Source: Acidimicrobiia bacterium (GTDB lineage: Bacteria; Actinomycetota; Acidimicrobiia; Acidimicrobiales; Aldehydirespiratoraceae). From it: 34,147 bases of DNA. The notes below the pieces were generated by a model. The model did no database searches. It saw nothing but the letters and a program-made list of their open reading frames with translations, and was not told where the DNA came from. Made by a program: the position numbers and the translations under genes. Positions 1 through 7,100 of the stretch are shown here, piece by piece (position 1 is the stretch's first letter; each line of letters begins with the position of its first letter). The stretch is taken from NCBI GenBank assembly GCA_022819505.1, contig JAJEHD010000014.1:237685-271831 (forward strand). Direction: 5' to 3'.

Positions 1-338
1 CCGTACCACATGCCCACCACCCCGTCGTGGTGGGCCAGCGGGCCGAGCAGCGGCTCCTGGCTGCCCCACACCGCGGTGGCGGCCAACTCCTCGTTCACGC
101 CCGGTACCCACACCACGTCGTGGGCCGTCAGCAGGTCCAGGTTGCGCTCGATGGTGAGGTCGACGGTGCCCAGCGGCGATCCCTGGTAACCGGAGATGAA
201 CGTGGCCGTGCGCAGGCCCCGGGCCGCGTCGGCCCGGTGCTGGTCGATGGGCAGCCGGACCAGCGCCTGGACGCCAGTAAGCAGCACCCGCCCCCGCTCC
301 AGCGTGAACTTCTGATCAAGATCGAAGTCCTGCTGCAA
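1..338 (-). CDS. Indolepyruvate:ferredoxin oxidoreductase-type protein, N-terminal part (cut by window edge)
   Basis: The gene runs off the left edge; about 112 N-terminal residues are present. They match the start of the large fused indolepyruvate/2-oxoacid:ferredoxin oxidoreductases: an ERGRVLLTGVQALVRLP stretch near residues 15-30, the thiamine-domain signature SGYQGSPLGTVD at about 49-60 and VNEELAATAVWG at 81-92. Members of this family decarboxylate aryl- or branched-chain 2-oxoacids to acyl-CoA and pass electrons to ferredoxin in the cytoplasm. The start is a TTG (336-338) chosen because AGGAGG lies 7 nt upstream and the family's N-terminus begins here. It is the last visible gene of the leftward RidA / HbpS-like / ABM operon, 29 bp after the ABM gene. 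The remaining domains, including any iron-sulfur clusters, cannot be seen, so the exact substrate class is unknown. Confidence 0.8.
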   Translation of the reverse strand, partial: MQQDFDLDQKFTLERGRVLLTGVQALVRLPIDQHRADAARGLRTATFISGYQGSPLGTVDLTIERNLDLLTAHDVVWVPGVNEELAATAVWGSQEPLLGPLAHHDGVVGMWY

Positions 339-367
339 CTGGGATCCTCCTGGTTGTGGGACGGGGG

Positions 368-730
368 TCAGCCGATGATGGCGCAGTACTCGGGGACTAT
401 GTCCTCGGTGAGCATGTCCATCCACTCCGGGCGCTGCTCGATGAGCCGGGCCACCACGTTGCGGTGGTTCTCGCGGTTGTTCCAGGTGCCGATCAGGTAG
501 AACCGCTCAGGGTCGTCCTCGCTCTGGTACAGCACGCCCTCGTGCACGATGCCCGGCGTGGTGTGCACGATGTTCTGGTCGCTGTGGTCCCAGGTCTCGA
601 AGGAGTCGATGAAGTCCTGGGCCCGGCCCGGCTTGGCCTGCAGCGTGTAGTGGAAGGCGAACGACCCCTCGGGCAGGTCCTTGAGGATCGGGTTGGCGTG
701 CTCGTCGTGGTCGTGATGGTCGTCTGCCAT
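368..730 (-). CDS. ABM-fold (dimeric alpha/beta barrel) protein, 120 aa
   Basis: This is a small cytoplasmic protein with the pattern of the antibiotic biosynthesis monooxygenase (ABM) / dimeric ferredoxin-like barrel fold. It has a strand FAFHYTLQAKPGRAQDFIDS near 29-48, a central GVLYQSEDDPERFYLIGTW segment, and a terminal helix with WMDMLTEDIVPEY. The N-terminus is His/Asp rich (MADDHHDHDEH) and could bind metal, but that is inference. ABM proteins include cofactor-free monooxygenases, haem-degrading enzymes and many of unknown role. The start ATG at 728-730 has GGAGGG 5 nt upstream; a longer upstream reading in this frame overlaps the HbpS-like gene and is not credible. It lies 23 bp downstream of that gene, in one operon with RidA and the ferredoxin oxidoreductase. 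Specific function unknown. Confidence 0.75.
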   Translation of the reverse strand: MADDHHDHDEHANPILKDLPEGSFAFHYTLQAKPGRAQDFIDSFETWDHSDQNIVHTTPGIVHEGVLYQSEDDPERFYLIGTWNNRENHRNVVARLIEQRPEWMDMLTEDIVPEYCAIIG

Positions 731-753
731 CGGATCCCTCCTTTGCTCGGCCG

Positions 754-1182
754 CTAGGTGGCGGCGGTGAAGGCCTCGGCCGCGGCCTTGGAGCACACCA
801 CGTCCTCGGCGTGCTTGGCGCCGGAGATGCCCAGTGCTCCCACGACGGTGCCGCCGGAGGTCGTCAGCGGCTCGCCGCCCTCCACGGCCAGGATGTGGTG
901 GCGGGCCGTCATGGGCGGGCCGAGCGAGTTGTCCTGCTGGAAGTAGTCCGACAGCGTGCCGGTGTCGCGCTTGAACGTCAGCGCGGCCACGGCCTTGGCG
1001 ATGGCGTTCTCGAGGGCGATCTCCACCACGTTGTCCATGCGGTGCACCAGCACCAGGTTGCCGGTGGCGTTCACCACGGCCACGCACACGGCCAGGCCTT
1101 CGTCGTCGGCGGTGGACAGGGCCACGTCGGCGGCGAGCTTGGCTCCCTCGAGGGTGAGGGTCTCGACGTTCATGGTGTTCAT
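754..1182 (-). CDS. GlcG/HbpS-family (DUF336) protein, 142 aa
   Basis: This protein is full length for the GlcG/HbpS (haem-degrading domain) family. Recognisable parts are the N-terminal TLTLEGAKLAADVALSTADD helix, the VAVVNATGNLVLVHRMD strand pair near 34-50 (family pattern of a DxxGxLxxxxRMD type), the RHHILAVEGGEPL loop and the GALGISGAKHAEDVVCSKAA segment near 116-134. Family members form octamers; some bind haem or sense redox state, others (GlcG) accompany glycolate or diol metabolism with no known catalysis. GGAGCA lies upstream of the ATG at 1180-1182; a second ATG four codons in is possible. Small stand-alone copies often sit in catabolic operons, as here between RidA and an ABM protein. 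Function here is unknown. Confidence 0.85.
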   Translation of the reverse strand: MNTMNVETLTLEGAKLAADVALSTADDEGLAVCVAVVNATGNLVLVHRMDNVVEIALENAIAKAVAALTFKRDTGTLSDYFQQDNSLGPPMTARHHILAVEGGEPLTTSGGTVVGALGISGAKHAEDVVCSKAAAEAFTAAT

Positions 1183-1248
1183 GGATTGCTCCTGGGGGTT
1201 GGTTGGGGGTCGATCAGTGGATCCGGCCGGACTGGCGGACCGGCGGGG

Positions 1249-1716
1249 TCAGTGCTTGATCTGGAAGATGGCCTCAACCTCGACGGAGGCGCCGAGGGGC
1301 AGTTCGGCCACGCCGATGGCGGAACGGGCGTGGCGTCCGGCGTCGCCGAACACCTCGATCATCAGGTCGCTGGCGCCGTTGATGACCGCAGGCTGCGCGT
1401 TGAAGCCCGGGTCGCTGGCCACGTAGCCGGTGAGGCGCACCACCCGCAGGACCTCGTCGAGGCTGCCCAGGTGCTGGTGCACGGACGCCAGGATGGCCTC
1501 GGCCGCGCCCCGTGCGCTGGCCTGGCCGGTCTCGATGTCCATGTCTCCCCCGAGGCGCCCCACATAGTCGATGCCGCCCCCGCCGGGGGCCAGCGCGATG
1601 GAGCCCGACACGTACAGCACGTCGTGCACCTGGGCCACCGTGTCGAAGTTGCCTGCCCTGAGCAGGGTCATGTCGAGGTCGACGCCGGCGTCTCTGGCTG
1701 CCTGCTCGTAGGACAT
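1249..1716 (-). CDS. RidA (YjgF/YER057c/UK114) family protein, 155 aa
   Basis: RidA proteins hydrolyse reactive enamine/imine intermediates to 2-oxoacids and ammonia, or act in specific catabolic pathways as deaminases. The sequence shows the family core: the strand DVLYVSGSIALAP near 32-44, the paired helix ARGAAEAILASVHQHLGSLD near 68-87, VVRLTGYVASDPGFN near 92-106, and the end ARSAIGVAELPLGASVEVEAIF, which carries the usual R-(x)n-LP-x-G-x-VE pattern. It is somewhat longer than typical (about 130 aa) because of an N-terminal extension and a Gly-rich loop. GGAGGAA lies 7 nt before the ATG. It is the first gene of the leftward operon; a 2-oxoacid made by RidA could feed the downstream ferredoxin oxidoreductase, which is inference from context. 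Confidence 0.9.
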   Translation of the reverse strand: MSYEQAARDAGVDLDMTLLRAGNFDTVAQVHDVLYVSGSIALAPGGGGIDYVGRLGGDMDIETGQASARGAAEAILASVHQHLGSLDEVLRVVRLTGYVASDPGFNAQPAVINGASDLMIEVFGDAGRHARSAIGVAELPLGASVEVEAIFQIKH

Positions 1717-1746
1717 GTGGGTTCCTCCCGGAGCCGCCCGTAATCC

Positions 1747-1752
1747 TGTATA
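1747..1752 (-). promoter_or_regulatory. TATACA box upstream of the RidA operon
   Basis: On the minus strand TATACA (in CGGTATACAGG) lies 30 nt before the RidA ATG, in a position suitable for a -10 element with a short leader that carries GGAGGAA. The same GTATACA core, in the same orientation relative to the gene, precedes three other transcription units in the window. No clear -35 is seen. It may instead be an operator half. Confidence 0.45.
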
Positions 1753-1804
1753 CCGACCCTACAGCGCCCACCCCGTAACCCGCCGACTCGGCGCTCGTCA
1801 TCTG

Positions 1805-1864
1805 ACCCAAAGAAACTGCACATTTCTTTGGGTTAAACGGTGGCAACCCAAAGAACCTTGGGTT
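1805..1864. promoter_or_regulatory. Operator-like cluster: two inverted repeats sharing an ACCCAAAGAA box
   Basis: ACCCAAAGAAA (1805-1815) and its exact complement TTTCTTTGGGT (1823-1833) form an 11-bp perfect inverted repeat with a 7-nt spacer. A second inverted repeat, AACCCAA (1845-1851) and TTGGGTT (1858-1864), follows, and 1846-1855 is a third direct copy of ACCCAAAGAA. The cluster lies between the divergent RidA operon and the SDR gene, where neither gene ends, so a terminator is unlikely. A regulator binding site controlling both directions is the natural reading. No regulator gene lies adjacent. Confidence 0.6.
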
Positions 1865-1929
1865 GACCGTGGAGGTGTCGGATAGCTAGCCAGCCGCCCG
1901 CCGACTCGGGCCGGGTTGGTCGAGGCCGT

Positions 1930-1935
1930 TACCCT
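1930..1935 (+). promoter_or_regulatory. TANNNT box for a probably leaderless SDR transcript
   Basis: TACCCT lies 6 nt upstream of the SDR start codon and no Shine-Dalgarno sequence is present. This spacing matches the actinobacterial pattern in which transcription starts at the start codon. Confidence 0.4.
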
Positions 1936-1941
1936 CCGGCC

Positions 1942-2712
1942 ATGGATCTGGGTCTGGCGGGCCGTAGGGCGCTGGTGTTCGGCTCGACTGCGGGACTGGG
2001 GCGGGCCACCGCCGAGACGCTGGCGGCCGAGGGCGCGCTGGTGGCGATCTCGGGGCGGCGGCCGGAGGTGGCGGCCGAGGTCTCGGCATCGCTGCCCGGT
2101 GCCGTCGCCGTGACCGGCGACCTGACCGTGGTCGGTGAGCCGGCCCGGATGGTGGACGAGGCCGCGTCGCGGCTCGGCGGCCTCGACATCTGCGTGGTCA
2201 ACACGTCCGGGGGAACGCCGGGAGGCATGACCGAGGTCACCGCGGAGGACGAGGTGAGCGCCTACGAGCGGATGCTTCGGCCCGCGCTGGCCGCGACCCG
2301 GGCCTCGATACCCCACCTGCGGGCCGGCGGCGACGGCCGTCTGGTGTACATCACCGCCCGGTCGGTGGTCGAGGCCTCGCCCGAGCTGGCCCTCTCGGGG
2401 GTGTTCCGCAGCGGGGTTGCCGCCGCCGCCCGCTCGCTGGCCATCGAGCTGGCCCCCGAGGTGCTGGTGAACGTTGTCGTTCCCGGCCAGTTCGACACCG
2501 GGGCTCTGGCCCGAGCCCAGGCGGCCCGGGCGACCGCTGAGGGCACGACCCCGGAGGCGGTGCGGGACCGCCACCGGGCCTCCATCCCCATGGGCCGGTT
2601 CGGCCACGCCTCGGAGCTGGCCGACGTGATCGTATTCCTGTGCAGCGCCAGGGCCAGCTTCGTGACCGGCTCGGTCGTGCGGGTCGACGGGGGCGCCGTC
2701 ATCGGCTACTGA
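1942..2712 (+). CDS. Atypical short-chain dehydrogenase/reductase, 256 aa
   Basis: This is a Rossmann-fold SDR of classical length. The nucleotide-binding glycine motif is FGSTAGLG (13-20), the NNAG-like segment is VNTSGG (86-91), and the C-terminus ends in the usual VTGSVVRVDGG. The catalytic region is unusual: YITARS (136-141) supplies the expected Ser position, but the Tyr-x-x-x-Lys pair is replaced by S152-x-x-x-R156 (LSGVFR). Similar L-S-x-x-x-R variants occur in a subset of proteins annotated as FabG-like, so the change is likely a subfamily trait rather than damage. Classical hydride transfer to a carbonyl may be altered. The start ATG lacks a ribosome binding site and follows a TANNNT box, suggesting a leaderless message. 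The ETF fusion follows 45 bp downstream. Substrate unknown. Confidence 0.85.
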   Translation: MDLGLAGRRALVFGSTAGLGRATAETLAAEGALVAISGRRPEVAAEVSASLPGAVAVTGDLTVVGEPARMVDEAASRLGGLDICVVNTSGGTPGGMTEVTAEDEVSAYERMLRPALAATRASIPHLRAGGDGRLVYITARSVVEASPELALSGVFRSGVAAAARSLAIELAPEVLVNVVVPGQFDTGALARAQAARATAEGTTPEAVRDRHRASIPMGRFGHASELADVIVFLCSARASFVTGSVVRVDGGAVIGY

Positions 2713-2744
2713 GGCCGAGTAGCAGCGTTGGGCGGCTCAGACGG

Positions 2745-2750
2745 TATACA
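2745..2750 (+). promoter_or_regulatory. TATACA box upstream of the ETF fusion gene
   Basis: TATACA (within ACGGTATACAAG) ends 7 nt before the GTG at 2758, the spacing expected for a -10 element of a leaderless transcript. There is no Shine-Dalgarno sequence between it and the GTG. This supports choosing the GTG over an in-frame TTG at 2728. Confidence 0.45.
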
Positions 2751-2757
2751 AGACGCC

Positions 2758-4680
2758 GTGAGAATCGCAGTTCTGGTCAAGCAGATACCCGCTCCGGTCG
2801 AGTTCCGGATGCAGGATGGGCGCTTGGTGCGGGACGGCGTGCCGCTGGAGGTCAACGCCTACTGCCGGCGGGCCAACGCCAAGGCCGTGGAACTGGCCGG
2901 ACCGGACGGCGAGGTCGTGGTGTTCACCATGGGGCCGCCCGCGGCCGCCGACGCGCTGCGCGAGATGATCGCCTGCGGCGCCCACCGGGGCGTGCACCTG
3001 TGCGATCCTGCTCTCGCCGGCGCCGACACGCTGGCCACTGCGGTGGCGCTGGCGGCCGCCATCCGGCACGAGGGCCCCTTCGATCTGGTGCTGGCCGGCC
3101 TCAACTCGCTCGACTCCGACACCGGCCAGGTGCCCGTCGAGGTCGCCGAGCTCTTGGACCTGCCCTTCGCGGCCGGGGTGCGCGAGCTGGGTGTGACCGG
3201 TCGCGCCTTCACGGCGAAACTGGAGACCGATGACGGGTACTGCACCGTCACCGGCGAGCTGCCCGCCGCACTGTCCACCGCCGAGAGGCTCTGCGCGCCC
3301 TCCAAGGCACCTCCCGAGGAGTATGCCGAAGTGGCCGATGACCGCATCCTGAGGCTGACCGCAGCCGACCTCGACGTGCCCCCCGAACAGCTCGGCGCTC
3401 CGGGCTCGCCCACCTCGGTGGGCCCCATCCGGGTGCTGACCGCCAGCCGGCGGGCTCTGCGGGCCACCTCGGTCGCCCACGCGGTGGACCTGCTCGAGGA
3501 GTTCGGCGCCTTCTCCGACCCACCCGAATCGGACGACGACGGCACCGGGGACTCCTCACGGGCCAGTGCGGCCCTGCTGGGCGCCGGCAGCAACAACGAG
3601 CACCCCGTCGGCGAGCGGTCGGTGTGGTGCTTCTTCACCGAGCCGGGCGTGGGTGCCGAACTGCTCGGCGAGGCGGCCGAGCTGGCTGCCTGGATCTCGG
3701 GGACCGTGACCGCGGTCACCACCGCCGCCAACGCCGCGAACATGGCGGGGCTGGGCGCGGCCGGCGCCGACCGGCTGCTGGTGATCGAGTCGGCGACGGA
3801 GCCCTCCGAGCAGGCCGCCGCTCTGGCCGCGGCCGCCGCCCGCAGCCTGCCCTGGGCTTTGCTGGTGGAAGGAACCCGCTCGGGCCGGGTGGTGGCCTCC
3901 ATCGTGGCTGCCCGCTGCGGCTGGGGGCTCACCGGCGACGCCGTGGGGCTGGAGGTCAGCCCCGACGGACGCTTGGTCGCCTGGAAGCCCGCGTTCGGTG
4001 GCCGCCTCCAGGTGCCGATCCTGTCGCGCTCGCCGGTGCAGATGGCCACTATCCGTCCCGGCGTCCTCGCCCTGAGGCCTTCCCGTGATGACGCCCGCGA
4101 CCCCACCGCCGAGACGCTCCCGCCGCCCGCGCCCGCCCGGATCCGCACCGTGGAGGTCGAGCGCGACGACGACGACACCGGTGAGCTGCGCCGGGCCCGG
4201 ACGGTGGTGGCCGTGGGCGTGGGCGTCGAACCCGACGGCTACCCGGTGATCGACGAGCTGCGGGCCGCACTCGGGAACGCCGCGCTGGGCGCCACCCGCA
4301 GGGTCACCGACCAGGGCTGGGTGCCCCGCGGCCGCCAGATCGGGGTCACCGGTCATGCGGTGTCGCCCCGGCTGCTGGTGGCGGTCGGTTCCAGCGGCCG
4401 GTTCAACCACACCGTCGGAATCCGCAACGCCGGGGTGCTCATGGCCGTCAACTCGAACCCTGACGCCGAGATCTTCGACCAGGTCGACATCGGCCTGGTC
4501 GGCGACTGGCAGATGATCGTGCCCGAGCTCACCGCCGAGCTGAACAAGCGGGGGATCGGCGACCGGCTACGTTCATCCGACGTTCCCGCCGAAGGAACTG
4601 CGACATCTAGGCGGGGGATGCGGGTGTTCGACTTGCGAGCGAGTAGGGCGAAGCCCGTGCGAGCAAGCGGACGCCCGTAG
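2758..4680 (+). CDS. Electron transfer flavoprotein, fused beta-alpha polypeptide (640 aa)
   Basis: ETFs shuttle electrons from acyl-CoA dehydrogenases and related flavoenzymes to ETF:quinone oxidoreductase or other acceptors. Both subunits are fused here. Residues 1-240 are EtfB-like: the VRIAVLVKQIPAP start, the recognition-loop-type region near 160-185, and DLVLAGLNSLDSDTGQVPVE (109-128). After a linker at about 250-285, residues 288-600 are EtfA-like. The FAD-binding half is clear: GVTG (529-532), VAVGSSGRFNH (541-551), VNSNPDAEIF (564-573) and GLVGDWQMIVPEL (579-591). The GTG start at 2758 gives the canonical EtfB N-terminus. The last 30-40 residues, about 605-640, are Arg/Ser rich, have no family counterpart and overlap a GC-rich hairpin-like sequence (GGGCGAAGCCC), so they look like a recruited tail. 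The fusion sits between an SDR and an LLM enzyme; the acyl-CoA dehydrogenase at 27.3-28.4 kb is a possible partner. Confidence 0.9.
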   Translation: MRIAVLVKQIPAPVEFRMQDGRLVRDGVPLEVNAYCRRANAKAVELAGPDGEVVVFTMGPPAAADALREMIACGAHRGVHLCDPALAGADTLATAVALAAAIRHEGPFDLVLAGLNSLDSDTGQVPVEVAELLDLPFAAGVRELGVTGRAFTAKLETDDGYCTVTGELPAALSTAERLCAPSKAPPEEYAEVADDRILRLTAADLDVPPEQLGAPGSPTSVGPIRVLTASRRALRATSVAHAVDLLEEFGAFSDPPESDDDGTGDSSRASAALLGAGSNNEHPVGERSVWCFFTEPGVGAELLGEAAELAAWISGTVTAVTTAANAANMAGLGAAGADRLLVIESATEPSEQAAALAAAAARSLPWALLVEGTRSGRVVASIVAARCGWGLTGDAVGLEVSPDGRLVAWKPAFGGRLQVPILSRSPVQMATIRPGVLALRPSRDDARDPTAETLPPPAPARIRTVEVERDDDDTGELRRARTVVAVGVGVEPDGYPVIDELRAALGNAALGATRRVTDQGWVPRGRQIGVTGHAVSPRLLVAVGSSGRFNHTVGIRNAGVLMAVNSNPDAEIFDQVDIGLVGDWQMIVPELTAELNKRGIGDRLRSSDVPAEGTATSRRGMRVFDLRASRAKPVRASGRP

Positions 4681-4749
4681 CGCCCGCCGGGGCCGTCACA
4701 TAATGATCAGGGAGCGGCCGGGAGGCACTGAAATGAGGGAGGGACTGGC

Positions 4750-5616
4750 ATGAGGGTCGGCATCGGGCTGCCGGTCACCACCACCCGCACCAGCGGCGAA
4801 CTGCTGCTTGCCTGGGCCCGCCGGGCCGAGGAGGCCAGGTTCGACGCTCTGACCTCCATCGACCGGATCGTGTACCCCGGCTTCGAGTCGATGACCGCCA
4901 TGGCCGCGGCCGCGGCCGTCACCAGCCGCATCGGCCTGCGCACCAACGTGCTGCTGGCCCCGGCCCGCAGCGCGCCGATGGTGGCCAAGCAGGCCGCGTC
5001 GGTGGACCAGATCAGCGGCGGGCGCTTCATGCTGGGCATCGGCGTGGGCCGCCGCACCGACGACTACGAAGCCACCGGCCGTGACTTCCACACTCGGGGC
5101 CGCCGCCTCGATGCCGACCTGGAGGCCATGCACGCCGAGTGGCACGGCCAGCCGGCGGGAGGCCGGTCCCGGCCGGCGACCCTGCCGCCCGTGCGCGACG
5201 GCGCAGTGCCCGTCTTCTTCGGCGGCAGCCTGGAGGCGGCTATAGGTCGCATCGTGCGCTGGGGCGTGGGATGGAGCGTGTCGTCGAGAGGCCCCGAAGA
5301 GACTCACAACAACGCCGAGCAGGTGCGGACCGCGTGGCAGGAGGCCGGCCGCGACGGCTCGCCCATCATCATGGTGATGCACTACTTCGCCCTCGGCGAG
5401 GACTCCAACGTCGACTATCTGATGGACTACTACGGCTACCAGGGCGACCGGGCCCGCATGTTCGCCGAGGGCGCCTACCGGCGCGCCGCCGACGTCACCG
5501 CCGCGTTGCGGGACTTCGCGGCCGCTGGTGTGGACGAGTACACGTTCGTGCCCACCATGGCCGACCTGACCCAGGTGGACCGCCTGGCCGAGGCCGTCGA
5601 GGCCGCCGGTGTCTGA
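4750..5616 (+). CDS. LLM-class (luciferase-like) flavin/F420-dependent oxidoreductase, 288 aa
   Basis: Bacterial-luciferase-like TIM-barrel enzymes use FMN or coenzyme F420 to oxidise or reduce small organics. The N-terminus MRVGIGLPVTTTRTSGELL, the ARRAEEARFDALTSIDR segment and the hallmark KQAASVDQISGGRFMLGIGVG (about 77-97) identify the family; FFGGS (about 157-161) and the C-terminal VDEYTFVPTMADLTQVDRLAEAV helix also fit. It is slightly shorter than the usual 300-340 aa. A GAGGGAGGG ribosome site precedes the ATG, and CATAAT near 4699 is a weak -10 candidate. Its last codons overlap the amidohydrolase start by 8 nt, so the two are co-translated and probably act on one compound. F420 versus FMN cannot be decided by eye. 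Confidence 0.85.
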   Translation: MRVGIGLPVTTTRTSGELLLAWARRAEEARFDALTSIDRIVYPGFESMTAMAAAAAVTSRIGLRTNVLLAPARSAPMVAKQAASVDQISGGRFMLGIGVGRRTDDYEATGRDFHTRGRRLDADLEAMHAEWHGQPAGGRSRPATLPPVRDGAVPVFFGGSLEAAIGRIVRWGVGWSVSSRGPEETHNNAEQVRTAWQEAGRDGSPIIMVMHYFALGEDSNVDYLMDYYGYQGDRARMFAEGAYRRAADVTAALRDFAAAGVDEYTFVPTMADLTQVDRLAEAVEAAGV

Positions 5617-7048
5617 ATCGCAGCCAGGCCCGCCGGCAGACTCACCGGATGGGCGGGCCGATCTGATCGTCGAGGGCGCCTACGTCGTGACCCTCGACCC
5701 CAGTCGCCCCGTGATCGAGGACGGGTCGGTCGCCGTGGCCGGCGAGGCCATAGCCGCGGTGGGCCCCGCTTCGGAGGTGGCCGCCGCATACCCGCGAGCC
5801 GCGCAGCGCATCGACGCCTCCGGGTGCTTGCTGATGCCGGGGATGATCGACACCCACACCCACCTGTTCCAGGTTCTGGGCCGGGGACTGGGCGACGGGC
5901 TGGAGCTGATGGCCTGGCTGCGGGACTTCATGTTCCCCATGACCCTGCACATGGCCTCTGACGACGCCGCCGCCGCGGTGCGGCTCAGCGCGCTGATGGC
6001 GGTCCTCGCCGGAACCACCGCCGTCGTCGACAACCACTACGCCCCCACCGACACCGCGACCACGCTGGCTGTGGCCGAGGCGGTTGAGAGCACCGGGCTC
6101 CGCGGGGCGATCGCCCGCGGCATCTTCGGCAGCCGGGTCGAGGGCAGCGACCGCATGGGCGTACCCGACGAGCTTCACGCCTACACCGCCGCCGAGGAGC
6201 TCGCCATCACCGGCGAGTGCATCCAGGAACGTCCGGCCGGCTCCCGGGTCGAGATCTGGCCCATGCCCGAGAACGTCGTCTACGTCGACCTGGACCTGAT
6301 CGCGGCCTGCGCCCAGCTCGCCGCCGACCACGACCTGCGCTGGCAGGCCCACTGCAGCGAGGCTCAGGCGGAGGTCGTGATCTTCACCGACGTCCACGGC
6401 GAGCGCCCGGTCGAGTGGCTGAGCCGGGCCGGCCTGCTCGGGCCGAGGGCCACCCTGGCCCACGCCATCTGGCTCGACGACGGCGAGGTGGCGGCGGTGG
6501 GCGGGGCCGGCGCGTGCGGGCTGCACCTGCCGGTGTGCAACCAGGTGGTGTCGTCGGGGGTGATGAGGCTGCGGGAGCTGGTCGACGCCGGGGCCACGGT
6601 GGCGCTGGGCACCGACGGCCTGGCTGTGAGCGGTCAGAGCATGTTCGAGGCCATGAAATCGGCCTATGCCCTCCACCGCCTCAGCCGCATGGACCCGACC
6701 TGGCCGCCGTCGGAGACGCTCCTGGAGCTGGTGTGCACCCACGGCGCCCGCGTCCTGGGCAAGCCCGCCGGCGCCCTTACCGAGGGGGCGCTGGCCGACA
6801 TGGTGGTGGTCGACACCCAGACGCCGCGCTTCGTGCCCGGGCACCGGCCGGTGGCGACGCTCACGCTGCTGGGTCACGGCTGCGACGTCCGTGACGTGAT
6901 CGTCGGCGGCGATGTGGTGGTGCGCCGCGGCCGATCCACCCTCCTCGACCAGGACGAGGTGATGGCCACCGCGGCGGAGGCCGCCGAGCGGCTGGCCGGC
7001 GCGGCCGGCCTGGAGCCGTTGCGGGCCGCCTGGATCAGCCGGACCTAG
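5609..7048 (+). CDS. Amidohydrolase-superfamily deaminase/hydrolase (ATZ/TRZ-like), 479 aa
   Basis: The protein belongs to the metal-dependent amidohydrolase superfamily, closest in motif order to the ATZ/TRZ, SAH/MTA-deaminase and guanine-deaminase branch. The metal ligands expected for a mononuclear site are visible: H83 and H85 in MPGMIDTHTHLFQ, H248 with E251 in AHCSEAQAE, H285 in LAHAIWLDD, and D336 in LGTDGLAVSGQSMFEAMK. The two ends form the usual beta-sandwich (DLIVEGAYVVTLDP; ALADMVVVDTQTP). Length is typical for the family. The start GTG overlaps the LLM stop codon by 8 nt, which indicates translational coupling. It probably removes an amino or halide-type group from a heterocycle or amide, but the substrate cannot be named from sequence. 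Confidence 0.9.
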   Translation: MSESQPGPPADSPDGRADLIVEGAYVVTLDPSRPVIEDGSVAVAGEAIAAVGPASEVAAAYPRAAQRIDASGCLLMPGMIDTHTHLFQVLGRGLGDGLELMAWLRDFMFPMTLHMASDDAAAAVRLSALMAVLAGTTAVVDNHYAPTDTATTLAVAEAVESTGLRGAIARGIFGSRVEGSDRMGVPDELHAYTAAEELAITGECIQERPAGSRVEIWPMPENVVYVDLDLIAACAQLAADHDLRWQAHCSEAQAEVVIFTDVHGERPVEWLSRAGLLGPRATLAHAIWLDDGEVAAVGGAGACGLHLPVCNQVVSSGVMRLRELVDAGATVALGTDGLAVSGQSMFEAMKSAYALHRLSRMDPTWPPSETLLELVCTHGARVLGKPAGALTEGALADMVVVDTQTPRFVPGHRPVATLTLLGHGCDVRDVIVGGDVVVRRGRSTLLDQDEVMATAAEAAERLAGAAGLEPLRAAWISRT

Positions 7049-7100
7049 CGGAGCGCAGTATCTGGTCGTATTGGAGCCGGAAATGCGGTTGAATAGAGGC

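Noticed and set aside
368..1087. A 239-codon minus-strand frame extending the ABM protein
   Set aside because: The extra N-terminal half reads through the HbpS-like gene in the wrong frame; the ATG at 728-730 has its own ribosome site.
1805..1864. The ACCCAAAGAA inverted repeats as a terminator
   Set aside because: Both flanking genes start here rather than end, and no T run follows.
4631..4690. The GCGAGCGAGTAGGGCGAAGC-type sequence at the end of the ETF gene as a member of a REP family with 29575-29628
   Set aside because: Both are GC-rich and contain GCGAG and CGAAGC words, but they do not align over any useful length, so a common family is not supported within this window.
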